Positions 1 through 9,713 of a DNA stretch of 64,000 nucleotides are shown here, piece after piece (the stretch's first letter is position 1; each line of letters opens with the position of its first letter). Origin of the DNA: Oikopleura dioica (Eukaryota; Chordata; Appendicularia; Copelata; Oikopleuridae); NCBI GenBank assembly GCA_907165135.1, contig OU015568.1:504501-568500 (forward strand). The letters run 5' to 3'. The notes beneath the pieces are model-generated. The model saw only the letters and a program-made list of their open reading frames with translations, was not told where the DNA came from and made no database searches. The translations under genes and the position numbers were made by a program.

Positions 1-1014
1 ATTGCGTCGTGCTTAACTGCGAATCCGTCTAACCAGCGATGGTTTTCTTTGTTCATAATACTTTTAACGTATTCTATCAACTCTTGTTCGGCAATATAGG
101 CTTAAAAATTTATTACTTATACGTTCTGATGTTTACCTTTGCCTTGATGTAGAAAACAATCCCTCTGCGAGACAACAGTCTCTACTTCTGTCCACGGAAT
201 GCGATACCATGTTTTAACGGTCACTGTTCTCATATTGGCACATTCTTTCAGTTTCTTGGCGAGGTCCGTTGTCAATTCCTCAGCCTTTACCTCGTCGATT
301 CCTTTCGTTGCGTTCTTAATGAAATTCAATGATGGTTTTTTTTTGTAAATTACCTGCAGGAATTTTTTTTTTGCTTTTTCGCTCAGCAACGAATATCTAT
401 ACTCGAACAATCTGAGCTCATTTTCTATAAACCAAGCCCGACGCACTGGATCTCGACACACTGCTATCTTTAAGGTCCAATGCGATACGTTATCATTGTT
501 CCTTTCGTCTAGTGTGGGGATCAATCGCTCCAGTCCGATATATTTCACAAGTTTGTCGCGTAAAAATGATTCTTCTAACATCAGGGGTCGGTATCTGCGC
601 AAGAAAGTCTCATTTTCGAGATTTCATCTTCGAGCTGGCTTTCCCCGCGCATCAATGCTTCCCTCAGCTTTGGTCATTTCTGGTTCGGCCCTTATCCGCC
701 AACTCAGTTCTGTAGTCGCCGACCCCAGCCTAATAGCCGTTTTCTTATACTGGTCACAGTCTTTTGTTTGTGTCTATCTTTTCTATTCTCAATACTTGAG
801 TGGGCATACTCATTATACCTTCGATGATACAAAGAGCCAAGTATCTTGCTCTTGTAATGGCTATTAATTTATCAAGATCGAAGTCAGTGTCCATTGGAAG
901 TTTTGAATATATTCGGACTGGGAATCTTAACAATTCATCGTCGAGTATTTCCTCGTCCTTGCATTCGACTAGGCCAATTCCTCGATGTTCCCTTTTGTAT
1001 ATTTTCGGTGGCAT
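1..1014 (-). CDS. PRIM2-like: DNA primase large subunit (PRIM2), 3'-truncated by the window edge
   Basis: PRIM2 partners the catalytic primase subunit to make RNA primers for replication. Three exons are visible. Exon 1 starts at the ATG at 1014. The central exon (about 139-620) carries the family signature: a helix reading VSHWTLKIAVCR, then RRAWFIENELRLFEYR and LLSEKAKKKFLQ, which parallels the SHFILRLAYC..LRRWF..QE.DL.R.RF stretch of animal PRIM2. A GT-AG intron at about 101-137 then joins FLHQGK to AYIAEQELIEYV, the segment after which PRIM2 continues to its iron-sulfur domain. That C-terminal domain with its four cysteines would lie left of the window. The protein is divergent from animal PRIM2, so I take it as a paralog rather than the host copy. 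The exact intron between 620 and 755 is not resolved. Confidence 0.68.
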
Positions 1015-1240
1015 TCTAAATAATTTCGGTTAATTAGCTCCTTATCCATTTTTCTCTCTTTCTTGGTTATAAATCGAGCGGAGCGAGTCGGCGATTTTCT
1101 TCCTTTCAATGGATATGCAATTGTGTGAATGTTTTTGATTGCTGGTTGTCTCTACATTTGACATGCTTGTTTTTGGTTATTACTTATAGACTATAAGTTA
1201 TAGTTTCAATCTCAAATGCTTATCCCCGTCTTTAGCGATC

Positions 1241-1972
1241 CTAGATTCGACGTACACAGACCGGGCAGTAGTTACGTTCCATAAGCCATCGTTCTTTATT
1301 GGAAATCACAGTTTGCTTTTCTATATTTTATTGTTCATTTCCCGTTCCGATGCAGGCTCCATGATAGCGATGTTCACACATTTGTAATTGCACTCCGTCA
1401 GAATTAATTTCCTCTAGACAGATGGGGCAAAGGCTTCCTTGACTCTCTTGTTCAGTCCTTTCATATCTTTCCATTGTTCTCATTCTCTGTTCTACGCGAA
1501 CGTCAACCTGTATGCCGATGGTGTTCGTACTGTTGCCACTCTCGTTTTGTCTTTTATTGGCATTTTCTAGTGGTTGTCTATATTGATCAAAAAGCAATTA
1601 TTTTGTCGTGTAATAAGTCACAGCTATTTTTAATAAACCATTTTAGAACTGCCTTTCTGCTAATGATTGGCGTTGGACGAACTCTTCGTACATTTCCTCA
1701 TACACATTCATCCAATCTTCGTATTGGTCGGCCATGTTTCCATTTTGTGATCCTTTCCGTGATATATATCTATATTTATTTATATTATTTTATTTTTTTG
1801 CGTATTGGTATCACGGTCCTAACTCAGGCTCTTGAGCCCTGTTTTCCTCATTCATTGTTGGAGTTTGTCTTTCCTCTTCTTCGTTGTTTCCTTCGTTCTC
1901 CCTTTCATCGATTTCATTTTGACTCGCTGGAATGCTCCTATCCGTATCTCTCTCACTTGCATTCGACGACAT
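1241..1972 (-). CDS. RING-H2 protein A (putative E3 ubiquitin ligase)
   Basis: Acidic, disordered N-terminus from the ATG at 1972 (rich in E, N, R, Q), then a MADQYEDWMNVYEEMYEEF-like helical part, then a C-terminal RING: CPICLEEI, CEHRYHGAC, and in the last exon RWLMERNYCPVC. The RING is only completed if the intron at about 1294-1347 is removed; it begins GA and ends AG, giving HGACIERWLMERNYCPVC with canonical C3H2C3 spacing, and ends VRRI-stop at 1241. RING-H2 domains recruit E2 enzymes for ubiquitin transfer. It shares layout (acidic disorder plus C-terminal RING) with the gene at 4143-4921, so the two may be paralogs. No membrane segment or signal peptide is seen. Confidence 0.75.
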
Positions 1973-2110
1973 TTCAATCTAAGAAATTGCCTTTTATTTT
2001 TGAACACTTGTGCTGTTATTTTATTTGCACATTTTCATTCGCCTTCTCCTTTTATTCAGAATTCATTCTTTTTATCGTTCTTCTCTCCGTTCTTTCGTTT
2101 CTCCTTCTAT

Positions 2111-3081
2111 TTATTTTTTGATTCTGTCTATCTTTTTTCCTACCTCTTGTTCCTCCTTCTTATCAATTTTCCCCGCCATGAATGTTCCGTCCATCATCAA
2201 TACTTTCTGTTCACCTTCCAGCCCCGTTGTTATGAACGTTCCATCCATCAGCATATTTCCTTTCCTGATTTCTTCCCCTTCGTTGTCAGTCTTGTTCACA
2301 GCGGCGGTAAGATCGATGTTTCCCTTCGTCATTCAAAAATTATGGAATGATTTTTATCTACCTTCAATGTTCCTCCTAGGTGGAAGGTTCCATCCATCAT
2401 GAAGTTATCTGGTGTCTGTCTGAGCGTTGCTTCGCCGTTGGACAACGCCTGGAGGACTTTGAGGTCCGCGGTAGTCTTATCATTTTGTATTTTATTCATA
2501 GGTCTGCGTACCTCGATGGGGATGCTGCGATTTCCGGCTGTTGGAACGTTCTTTTTGTTCATGCTGTCAATAATCGTTTCTTATGTGTATTTTAAGTTAT
2601 TAAATATGTTGTGGGTTATTATTAATACCGGCGATGTGAACAGTGCAGAGGTGGGTTCCAAGTGGTTTTGTTCCTTCTTTATCATCGGAACTCTGCTGCA
2701 ACGCTTTCTCCTCCTTCAAGGTTTCGAACTTCTTTTGAAGCATGGTGACATCTCCTTCGCCTTGAGTTTTGACTACCATCTCCAAGGGTGCCTTTATTTT
2801 TTAATCATTTATTTTTTTTAGGTTTATACCTCCACTCTTATGGCTTTGTTGATGTCCGCTTCATTGCATTCCTTGAGGTCTCCTTTTTGCGTGAACATAG
2901 CATTGTATAATATTTGGGTCTATTTACCTGCGATGTGGATGGTGGCGAGGATGGAGCTGGGTGTCACCATTCCATTTTCTCCGTCGACTATATTAATCTA
3001 TGTTTTCGTAATGTCGATTTACTTGTTACCTCGATTAGGGTGAGATGTTTTCGGAGCGTTGTTTTTGTCCTGTTTCCACAT
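2111..3081 (-). CDS. Uncharacterised multi-exon protein with internal repeats (HIA and MDGTF motifs)
   Basis: I do not recognise a family. Splicing from the ATG at 3081 through introns of 30-55 bases gives one continuous reading frame ending near 2111. The protein holds two related segments, each with a Thr-rich strand ending in HIA (SSILATIHIAG and GTHLCTVHIA), a coiled-coil-like stretch (QKKFETLKEEKALQ), and near the C-terminus three copies of an (M)MDGTF motif (MMDGTFHLGG, LMDGTFITTG, MMDGTFMAGK), followed by a Lys/Glu-rich tail. No transmembrane or signal sequence is visible. It lies between RING and primase genes on the same strand, so a replication or structural role in the same element is possible but unproven. 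Repetition suggests a beta-repeat or fibre-like protein. Confidence 0.45.
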
Positions 3082-3159
3082 AACCGTCTTCTAAAACTGA
3101 ATAGTTGTTGACAGAAATCATGACCACTAATTTTCACAGGTGAGAATGAATATTAATTC

Positions 3160-3728
3160 TTTTATTCGATTATGCTTCGCGCTAACTCCAAAGCATCCTC
3201 AACTTTATCACGAACATATATTGTTTGTAATTCAAAGTCTCTTTTTTCCATTAGCATAATTATGTGTGTTATATTTATAGTTATTGCTAATGCTTCCTGA
3301 AGGTACTTATGATGGCTGCATATGGGCGTGCGTTTTCATTGACCATTTCAGTGAGATTTTCACTTAAAATTCCTTTTTTTTCTTTTTTTTTTCTTTTCCT
3401 ACCTGATACTTCCTTGGTTATTACTTGCAAGGTACTCATTGATTTGGGCACCATTCGTTTTGAATCTCCCCATAAAATTCTCGACCGTTGCGCGTCGCCC
3501 ACCTTAATTAATTCTGTTACCGTTTGATATTATTTCCTTACGCATAAATGCGGTTTCTGCGTCAATTCTGTATCTGTCGCCCTCTTCTACACACTCCTTC
3601 CTTGCGCGTACCAGAAAGATCGTCGCTTTGTCGATCATGTCGATTGCGGTCAAATATTTCAGCAGTATATCTTCTCCTCCTGTGGCGTGCCGAACTATTG
3701 TGCGTGCGCACATTAGTTCGAAATCCAT
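3160..3728 (-). CDS. Uncharacterised alpha-helical protein
   Basis: ATG at 3728 opens an exon with a helix-rich sequence (MDFELMCARTIVRHATGGED..., LTAIDMIDKATIFLVRARKE). The open frame stops at about 3507. The best continuation uses an extremely small GT-AG intron (18 bases, GTAACA...TTAAG) into GRRATVENFMGRFK..., and then another intron over an A-rich stretch to ENLTEMVNENARPYAAIIST. A last exon with RDKVEDALELARSIIE-stop near 3160 is plausible, but its join is not resolved. No known domain recognised. Composition and short introns match its neighbours, and its orientation continues the minus-strand array. Confidence 0.4.
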
Positions 3729-4142
3729 TCTAGAACTATTTTTATTAATTATTATTAATATTAATATTATTAATATTGTGTTTTTGTCGCAGAACTGTGG
3801 TGTTTGGAGTTGCTCTACCCCTAGACAGCGGGTTAAAGGTGCAGAACCGTCGCTTTAATTTGTTACTGTAGAAGAAAACAAAAGATGAATTGCTGGTCAT
3901 GGGTGCAGCAATTCAGCACTCGCTAAGGCTGCGGCAACTCCACACGCTACTGTAACTTCATGTTGATGGGTACGCCGGAATTTTAATCACAGGTCGAGTT
4001 AGGAACTATTGCGGTTAGCTGGAGTGTTTTTGACGTTTCATTTGCTTTCTCCTGGAAAGTTGTTTTAGTTAAAATGCACAAAAAAAAATGAAAAATAAGA
4101 GTGGGGGGGGGGAGGGTAATGGATGGATTTTTTATGGGAATA

Positions 4143-4921
4143 TTAGAAATCTGCCCGACACACGGCGCAGTTGTTGTTTTCTTTCAGCCACTGTCGAATA
4201 CAATTTCGATGGAAGATATGCGTGCAATTTGCCATTTGGCATCTCGTCGCGGTGAGCGATTCCAAGCAAATAGGACACAGTTCCTCGGTCGCCTCCTCAT
4301 CTGGTATGGCGATTAGTCGGTCGTTTATGTATTCTTCTCGCTGTATCTCGTCCCTATAAACGGTGGTCTTTTGTTTTATTATTAGCTTACAGGAAAATGT
4401 TTTCTGGGTCAACTTCGTCGGCGAAGTTGTAAACGGCATTCCACTGGTCCTCATTAATGAAGTAGTTGTTGATAAGATTAATTCTGAGTGAAGGGTCAAT
4501 AATTATATGAGCTGATTTTATATTTATACTATCCTCTAAATTTCGCTTTCTAATTATTATGACCCTTTGTATTTCCTCCTGTTGATTAATTGGGTCAAAG
4601 AGGTCTCGGTTTTCGTTGCTCCGTTCGTTTTCTTCGGGTACTTCTTGGATCGTTTCGAATGCTAGGAGGTATTTTCAACTGTCCTCTATTTAGGTTAATC
4701 TTTAGCAATTTAGTTTCATCGTTTTCACTACCTTCTGGACCACGGTTTTCGGAAGTTAATTCTTGGACTACTTGGTTTTCTGCTTCAATGGCTGAGGATG
4801 ATTTTTTTTGTTAATGCTTTGTTCTTTCAGCCATTCCTGTATTTTGTTGCTGAAAGGTTTCGTCCATGTCGGCTGCGCCGTTGTTGTGAATTCGATTATC
4901 ATTTCGCGGAATAGTTGACAT
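4143..4921 (-). CDS. RING-H2 protein B (putative E3 ubiquitin ligase)
   Basis: C-terminal RING-H2 with complete C3H2C3 spacing: CPICLESL, then C-T-H-I-F-H-R-N-C, then IRQWLKENNNCAVCRADF-stop at 4143. The N-terminal part from the ATG at 4921 is polar and disordered (MSTIPRNDNRIHNN...), Glu/Asn-rich in the next exon (ENQVVQELTSENRG), and separated by short introns over AT-rich DNA, so the middle exon borders are approximate. RING-H2 proteins of this layout act as E3 ligases. Domain order resembles protein A at 1241-1972, suggesting duplication within the array. The adjacent gene downstream in transcription is gene 3160-3728 and the gene upstream is PCNA-like 1. Confidence 0.72.
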
Positions 4922-5015
4922 ATCTCAATCTAAACTTAATGTTTTGAATTTTTCGTATTGCCGGTGTTAAGCATTTCATCTCTCATGTCGTGACCTTTGC
5001 CTTTTGTTACTCCTC

Positions 5016-6076
5016 TTATATATTATCTAAATGGTAGGCGACTGTTCCCATTCCTTCCACGCTATACATGAGAACAAGTTTGTCTTCCGCTGCGTTGATT
5101 GTCACATGATTCGGAATCTGCTCTGCGCTCGCGATGAACACCATTCGCCTTCATTCATTAGTTTTGCACACACCGTGTGATACCTGTTAGAATAGTTGTA
5201 TCGAAGTGTTCGATCGTTACTTGCCCGATTTGTTATAGCTGGAGCAGGGGTCTAAATTCGCAGTGCGAACTCGCTTTTTTGCGAAGCCGCTTAATTTAAA
5301 AAAAAATGGTTCGCTTTCGCACTAGGATTTCGGCTGATATTTTGACCCCTGACTGGTGTGTTCAGGAATGTGTAGTTTGTGCTTGAAAATTTAACTACTC
5401 TCGTTAGCTGATCGATTGTCAATTCTATCTTTCCATAGACATTTTCGAATCTATCGCATATCGTCAAAAGGGTTATTCCTTCTAACTCGACGGTGCAGCT
5501 AGCAATAGTTAGTTTATGAAGATTAAAATTTATTACTTGTACTCGGGTTCGGGCACGGTTTCTGGAATGTGTTGCAATTCGTACGACAGATGAATTCGCC
5601 GCTTCGATTTAAAGCCCAGAGCTAACTTCATCCATTCGCTTGGCTCCTGGATTCTTGGGTTGTTCATCTTAATAAACAGTCTAAAGCGGCTAGTATGCAT
5701 CAATTACCCTGGCAATGTATTCCGTCTGTAAAAATGGTCCATCTTGGTCGTAATCTATGCTGATAAGCACATCGTGGTAAATGTCCCCCCCGGATAGAAC
5801 TTGTTTTAACATGTTCGTTGATACTAAATAAAATTTTTTAATGTCTACCCAATAGCATCTCTCACCTGCCCATTTTTTTTCTATTTGGCATTCGTATTCG
5901 TGAAATGCTTCTCGATTGATTGTCAGTATTGTCATCTTGTTTCCTGATCGCGTTCCGATTCTGTGAATATGCAATTCTTTGGAAGTTACCATCAAGTTGC
6001 AGTAGCCAAAATCCGACTCGATGGCAAAGGCCATTTTTCTCAGCCTATTCGCGTCAATAAGGTATGCCTTGAACAT
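5016..6076 (-). CDS. PCNA-like: PCNA-like sliding clamp 1 (highly divergent; carries a MITE in its ORF)
   Basis: PCNA is the ring-shaped processivity clamp of replicative polymerases. The ATG at 6076 opens with MFKAYLIDANRLRKMAF (compare MFEA...LKK at the start of PCNA). After a GT-AG intron at about 5660-5707 the interdomain connector region is recognisable (YELQHIP...PEPEYNCTV, matching YEMKLMD...PEQEYSCVV), then KIELTIDQLTRVVKF. The C-terminal domain ends NHVTINAAEDKLVLMYSVEG, MGTVAYHLDNI-stop at 5016, in the position of [32 protein letters not shown]. The frame is broken at about 5245-5352 by a MITE (see separate entry); beyond it the frame resumes with RTLRYNYSNR. It is the most divergent of the four clamps in the window, and the canonical LAPK ending is lost. 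Confidence 0.68.
5246..5350. mobile_element. Short MITE with hAT-like termini inside PCNA-like 1
   Basis: About 105 bases bounded by the inverted ends CAGGGGTC and GACCCCTG. The arms extend inward as a near palindrome (TCTAAATTCGCAGTGCGAAC against GTTCGCTTTCGCACT, each side of an A-rich loop). Flanks share CCAG/CTGG; a clean 8-bp target duplication is not visible. Inserted in the coding strand it adds stop codons to the PCNA-like reading frame. A GT donor and AG acceptor exist at the two edges but removal between them would lose one base relative to the frame on both sides. Confidence 0.6.
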
Positions 6077-6262
6077 TCACGTTTCTTAATAAATTTTTTG
6101 GGTAGTGTTTGATTCTTCGGCGCTGTTCGTCGTCCACCGGCAACAGCGCCATCACTTAATCTGACCTATCAGATTTACTTGAGACCGAATAGTAAAAAAT
6201 TTGTAGCTCAATTTTGAGCGAGAGATATGGAAATTTGAGTCAAGTAAGGTCAGGCTGAACAG

Positions 6263-7255
6263 TTATTCGATTTTTACTGTAGCTTCATCGAGGTCGACGT
6301 TCACGGTGAGTTCCTTGTTATCTCGTTCGTACTTTTTCGCACTCACTTATTTAAGCGTAAGTATTAATAAAATCTTATTATATTTACCGTTGATGGTAAT
6401 TCTGAGTGATCCTGTTGACGCAACTCTTTCCTCAACACTGTCCTTCGTTAAATCTATTGTTTCGGTGGCGTCTATTTTTAAATTTTACTTATTCTATTCT
6501 ATAAATTATTATAAACTTACCCACTGGTCGTTCTTGCGAGTCGTAAATTGTAATTGTCTCCGAGAAATTGTCACGGTCGCAAAAATTTCCCGAATTTCCC
6601 CGATAAGGGCGGAAGACAGACTGACTTACATCTATAATATCAATTTTATGTTCGTGTTAATTTTTATGTTATACCTAGGTCAGCACTGCCAAACGCATAT
6701 GGATCGTCATTAGTTCCAGCTGCTTTCTTCTTGGCTCGAACTCCACCATTGATGTCCATTCTTCCTACTATGTTTGCGCGATATAAAAATGATTAATTTT
6801 TTTGTTTATACCTTCATTTATGTCCCAGGTGGAATGAGTGCACTTTTTACCAATTGCTCGACTGGCCAAATGGGTCGATGTTTTCGGTGGAGGTGGAACA
6901 TCAGAGTCCACTGCGATTGGAGCCGATGCTTTCTTCTTAGTGAGAAGATTTCGAAGTTCCTCGGAGCCTATCTTGATGTGTTTGTTTGCTCTTTTTTTCT
7001 GATGAAAATTGAGTACACCGCTTGAATGCGGTTGTTCTCTATTGGGCTCATCATCCGAAGGTGGCTCTATTATTTTTAAGTGCACTCTATAATTATTTTC
7101 TACTTACGTGACGGCGGCACTAAATCAGCTAGTACGATACTCGTTCTTTTCGATTTCGTCGCTGCAGCCAAAATCGAATTACTGGAAGAAGGTCCTTCAT
7201 CGGAATCATCGGCAAACCGAACCTCAAAACTACCAAAGGGAACACGTTTCTCCAT
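6263..7255 (-). CDS. Uncharacterised, partly disordered multi-exon protein
   Basis: ATG at 7255 starts MEKRVPFGSFEVRFADDSDEG, followed by a Ser/Pro/Asp-rich stretch, a basic segment (KKRANKHIKIGSEELRNLLTKKK), a proline run with PPPPKTS, then short exons with NDDPYAFGSADL and ending KYERDNKELTVNVDLDEATVKIE-stop at 6263. Introns are AT-rich and 36-60 bases. No known domain recognised. The mix of basic and acidic low-complexity segments resembles a scaffold or regulatory protein. It sits between two sliding-clamp genes in the same orientation, which makes a clamp-associated role conceivable; I searched by eye for a clear PIP box (QxxhxxFF) and did not find one. Confidence 0.42.
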
Positions 7256-7311
7256 TATGTTGCAGGCCTTCGTAGGATTTCAGTCTAATATAGGTAATAC
7301 GTAAGGTATCA

Positions 7312-7989
7312 TTAATCTTTAAAGACTGGGGTTGATTCGTACAGATCAAACTGCTTTTCTTGCTTTTTCTGCAGGATTTTCTTAAATAAATGATTATGTT
7401 CGTACATTGAATGAATGAAACCTTTGATTTCAAGATCGCCAGCTTCACCTCGCACCTTCTCCAGAAGTTCCTTCATACCGTCGAAAGCATCAAGGTACTC
7501 TTTTACGGGGTGGCCATCATCCCGTACCAAATACTCAATTTCGCTATGATATTAACTAAATTGAGGGGGCATTTTAATTTTCGGTACCTTTCACTTACAC
7601 GGGCCATTCCGGCAACGTATGAAGGGACAAAACGGCCAATGTGCGTCATATACCGTCGTCGAGCCTGGAATTCCTGACGATAAGTATCTTTGAGTTTTGT
7701 TAATTTTCACGTATTGTGAAAGAGCAAAAGTTGTAGTACCGATTGTCAGAATTTTTGTTGCGAGTTGATCTTTTATGGAATGCAAGCAATTATTTTAAGA
7801 GTTCAATTTTAACATAAACAATTATATAAGCTACTTTTTATTCCTTTCCTTTATCGATTTGATTGTCGGTGGCAGTCGAAGCCGAATGGAGATTTTTGTA
7901 ATACTCGAGAAATAAAAATCAAAATCGTCCGCACAGATTTGGGCATCCTTACTGCCCAAAATTTTTAGGGCAAGTTCAACGCGCTCCAT
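7312..7989 (-). CDS. Uncharacterised helical protein
   Basis: ATG at 7989 gives MERVELALKILGSKDAQICA and then Phe/Asp-rich sequence; after one or two short introns comes the best-defined exon with YRQEFQARRRYMTHIGRFVP, VAGMAR, then EIEYLVRDDGHPVKEYLDAF, MKELLEKVRGEAGDLEIKGF and a Lys/Gln-rich end VFKD-stop at 7312. The frame across the middle introns (about 7690-7830) is uncertain. Strongly helical with alternating charge. No signal, membrane segment or known domain is visible. It lies directly between the uncharacterised gene at 6263-7255 and the RAD9-like clamp. Confidence 0.42.
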
Positions 7990-8077
7990 CAGTCTTAATA
8001 ATATAACACTGAATTTACATACTCGTGACAGTGAAATTTATAATTATTTTTATCCATGGCGCCCTAAAGATTTTCAG

Positions 8078-9551
8078 TCATTCATCCGTTTCCATCTGTC
8101 GTGACTCAACCCACTGATTTATCTCTTCATCCTGGAACTCACTGTCAAAATCATCCTCATTTGGGCGACTAGGTGGTGTAACTTTTTGCGCGTCGGGTTT
8201 TTTAGGTGTCGATGCAGCGTGTGGTGCACAAGTTATTGCTTGATCGTTTTGCTGCGAAGAGGAAGCAGCTTTAATCTCTTCTTGATCAGAGATTGGAAGT
8301 ATACGGTCAGATACTTGTGAGCTTGCATCTTGTGATCGTTGACTTTTTCCGAAGTTCATAAGCGATATTCTTATGATTATTTTATAGTTAAACAAAACAA
8401 GTGGCGCTTCGAATAAAACAGAGATTATGAAATCCGTTACTGTGAACTTCGCCATTTTCAACTGCGTACGCTGAATATTGGCTGTCGCTTGCGCCCTCTT
8501 CGTTTGCAGATCGGTAGTACCTTGTATATCTTTCCAGAGTAGATGGCACATTTTTCGGATCTACCAGCATACAATGGCCCTCTAAGTTATGCTCAACAAG
8601 AGTGACTAATTATAATATTTGTAGAGTTGAGCACGAAACTGGTATTTTGAGCTCTTCCATCTCGCCAAATTGTGCAAATAACTAAAATCATCTAAGATCA
8701 TTAACCCAAATCTTACCTCATATCGACCAATGTTGGCTTTGAAGGCCAAAGCTGCACCATCATCTATTTTAAGATGTAGTGACTCTGCGCCTGTTAACAA
8801 TTCCGTCAACATCTTGAGTATACTTAAAAGATTTTACAAGACAAACAAAAATTAAATTTACTATAAACTGCAGAAACTTCGACCTTCGACCGGATTCTCA
8901 ATTTTTACCGCGTCATCATCAAACCAAGTGACCCTCTTCTTGCTGCTGTTTGTCTTGGTTGTTGAAAATTCCACCTTTCCGTTAGTCATAACGTGGATCG
9001 TCAGGTATTCGCCAACTATCAAAAATTGTGAAAAGTTCTTATAACTGTATACCTGTTGCCAAGTGGGAAGCGGTTCGGAAGAGCAAATCGTTGTCAATAG
9101 ACACGATGCAGTCGTTATCATAAAAGTTGCTATCCGGAGCTTGTGAATTAAAAACCTCCTTCGAATTCACCCAGTGCTCGACAAAATATTCCTTCGTATT
9201 GAACTTGATGTACAGTTTGTCGCCGATAGCTGCTGATAGATTGAAACTAATATGAGTTCCTGGAGGGGCAGAACAAATCGTGTCGACAACATCAAATCGA
9301 TCAACAACTAGATAGAATAAGTTTACAGAGAAAATAAGTCATTACCTTGAACTACACGGTGGACGTTGTCATAATTTTGATAAACGACGGTAGTCGAAGT
9401 TGGGATTGTAGACGACAAAAACTGCATCTTCATCACCTGTTCCGATGATAGTAACTTTTTTCCTGAAGCAAAGGCGGAGATCCAGAGCCAAATTATCAAC
9501 AGCTCTGAATATCAGCGCGAGTGAAGGCGAAGCTTCAACAACAAAATTCAT
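8078..9551 (-). CDS. RAD9-like: RAD9-like / PCNA-fold sliding clamp with long C-terminal tail
   Basis: RAD9 is the checkpoint clamp subunit of the 9-1-1 complex; its clamp domains are followed by a disordered, phospho-regulated tail. The protein starts MNFVVEASPSLALIFRAVDN (clamp-type first helix), LCFRKKVTIIGTGDEDAVFV, then in later exons GDKLYIKFNTKEYFVEHW and IHVMTNGKVEFSTT. Near the end of the clamp part ESLHLKIDDGAALAFKANIG, RYELFAQFGE matches the RAD9 stretch LNLSIHFDAPG..AIFTIKD..FVLATL. A Ser/Gln/Pro-rich tail follows and ends DFDSEFQDEEINQWVESRQM ETDE-stop at 8078. Introns are 35-60 bases. The clamp fold is more certain than the RAD9 assignment; HUS1, RAD1 or another PCNA paralog cannot be excluded. 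Confidence 0.58.
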
Positions 9552-9713
9552 TTCTAAAATAAAAGGAAAAGCAAAATAGGAGATGCAAAATTTTCAGTTA
9601 ACAGATAAAATTTATAAGCACGAGTATAAAAGTTTTTAGCAAAACATATCTTCTTCAAGTTTTGAAAGACGGCTAAAAAGTTTTTAGTAAAAGCATTACA
9701 GAGGAAAAAAAAT

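Noticed and set aside
1474-2402. Long Phe/Ser-rich plus-strand ORFs
   Set aside because: Antisense shadows of the acidic RING A gene and of the repeat gene; pyrimidine-rich strand keeps frames open.
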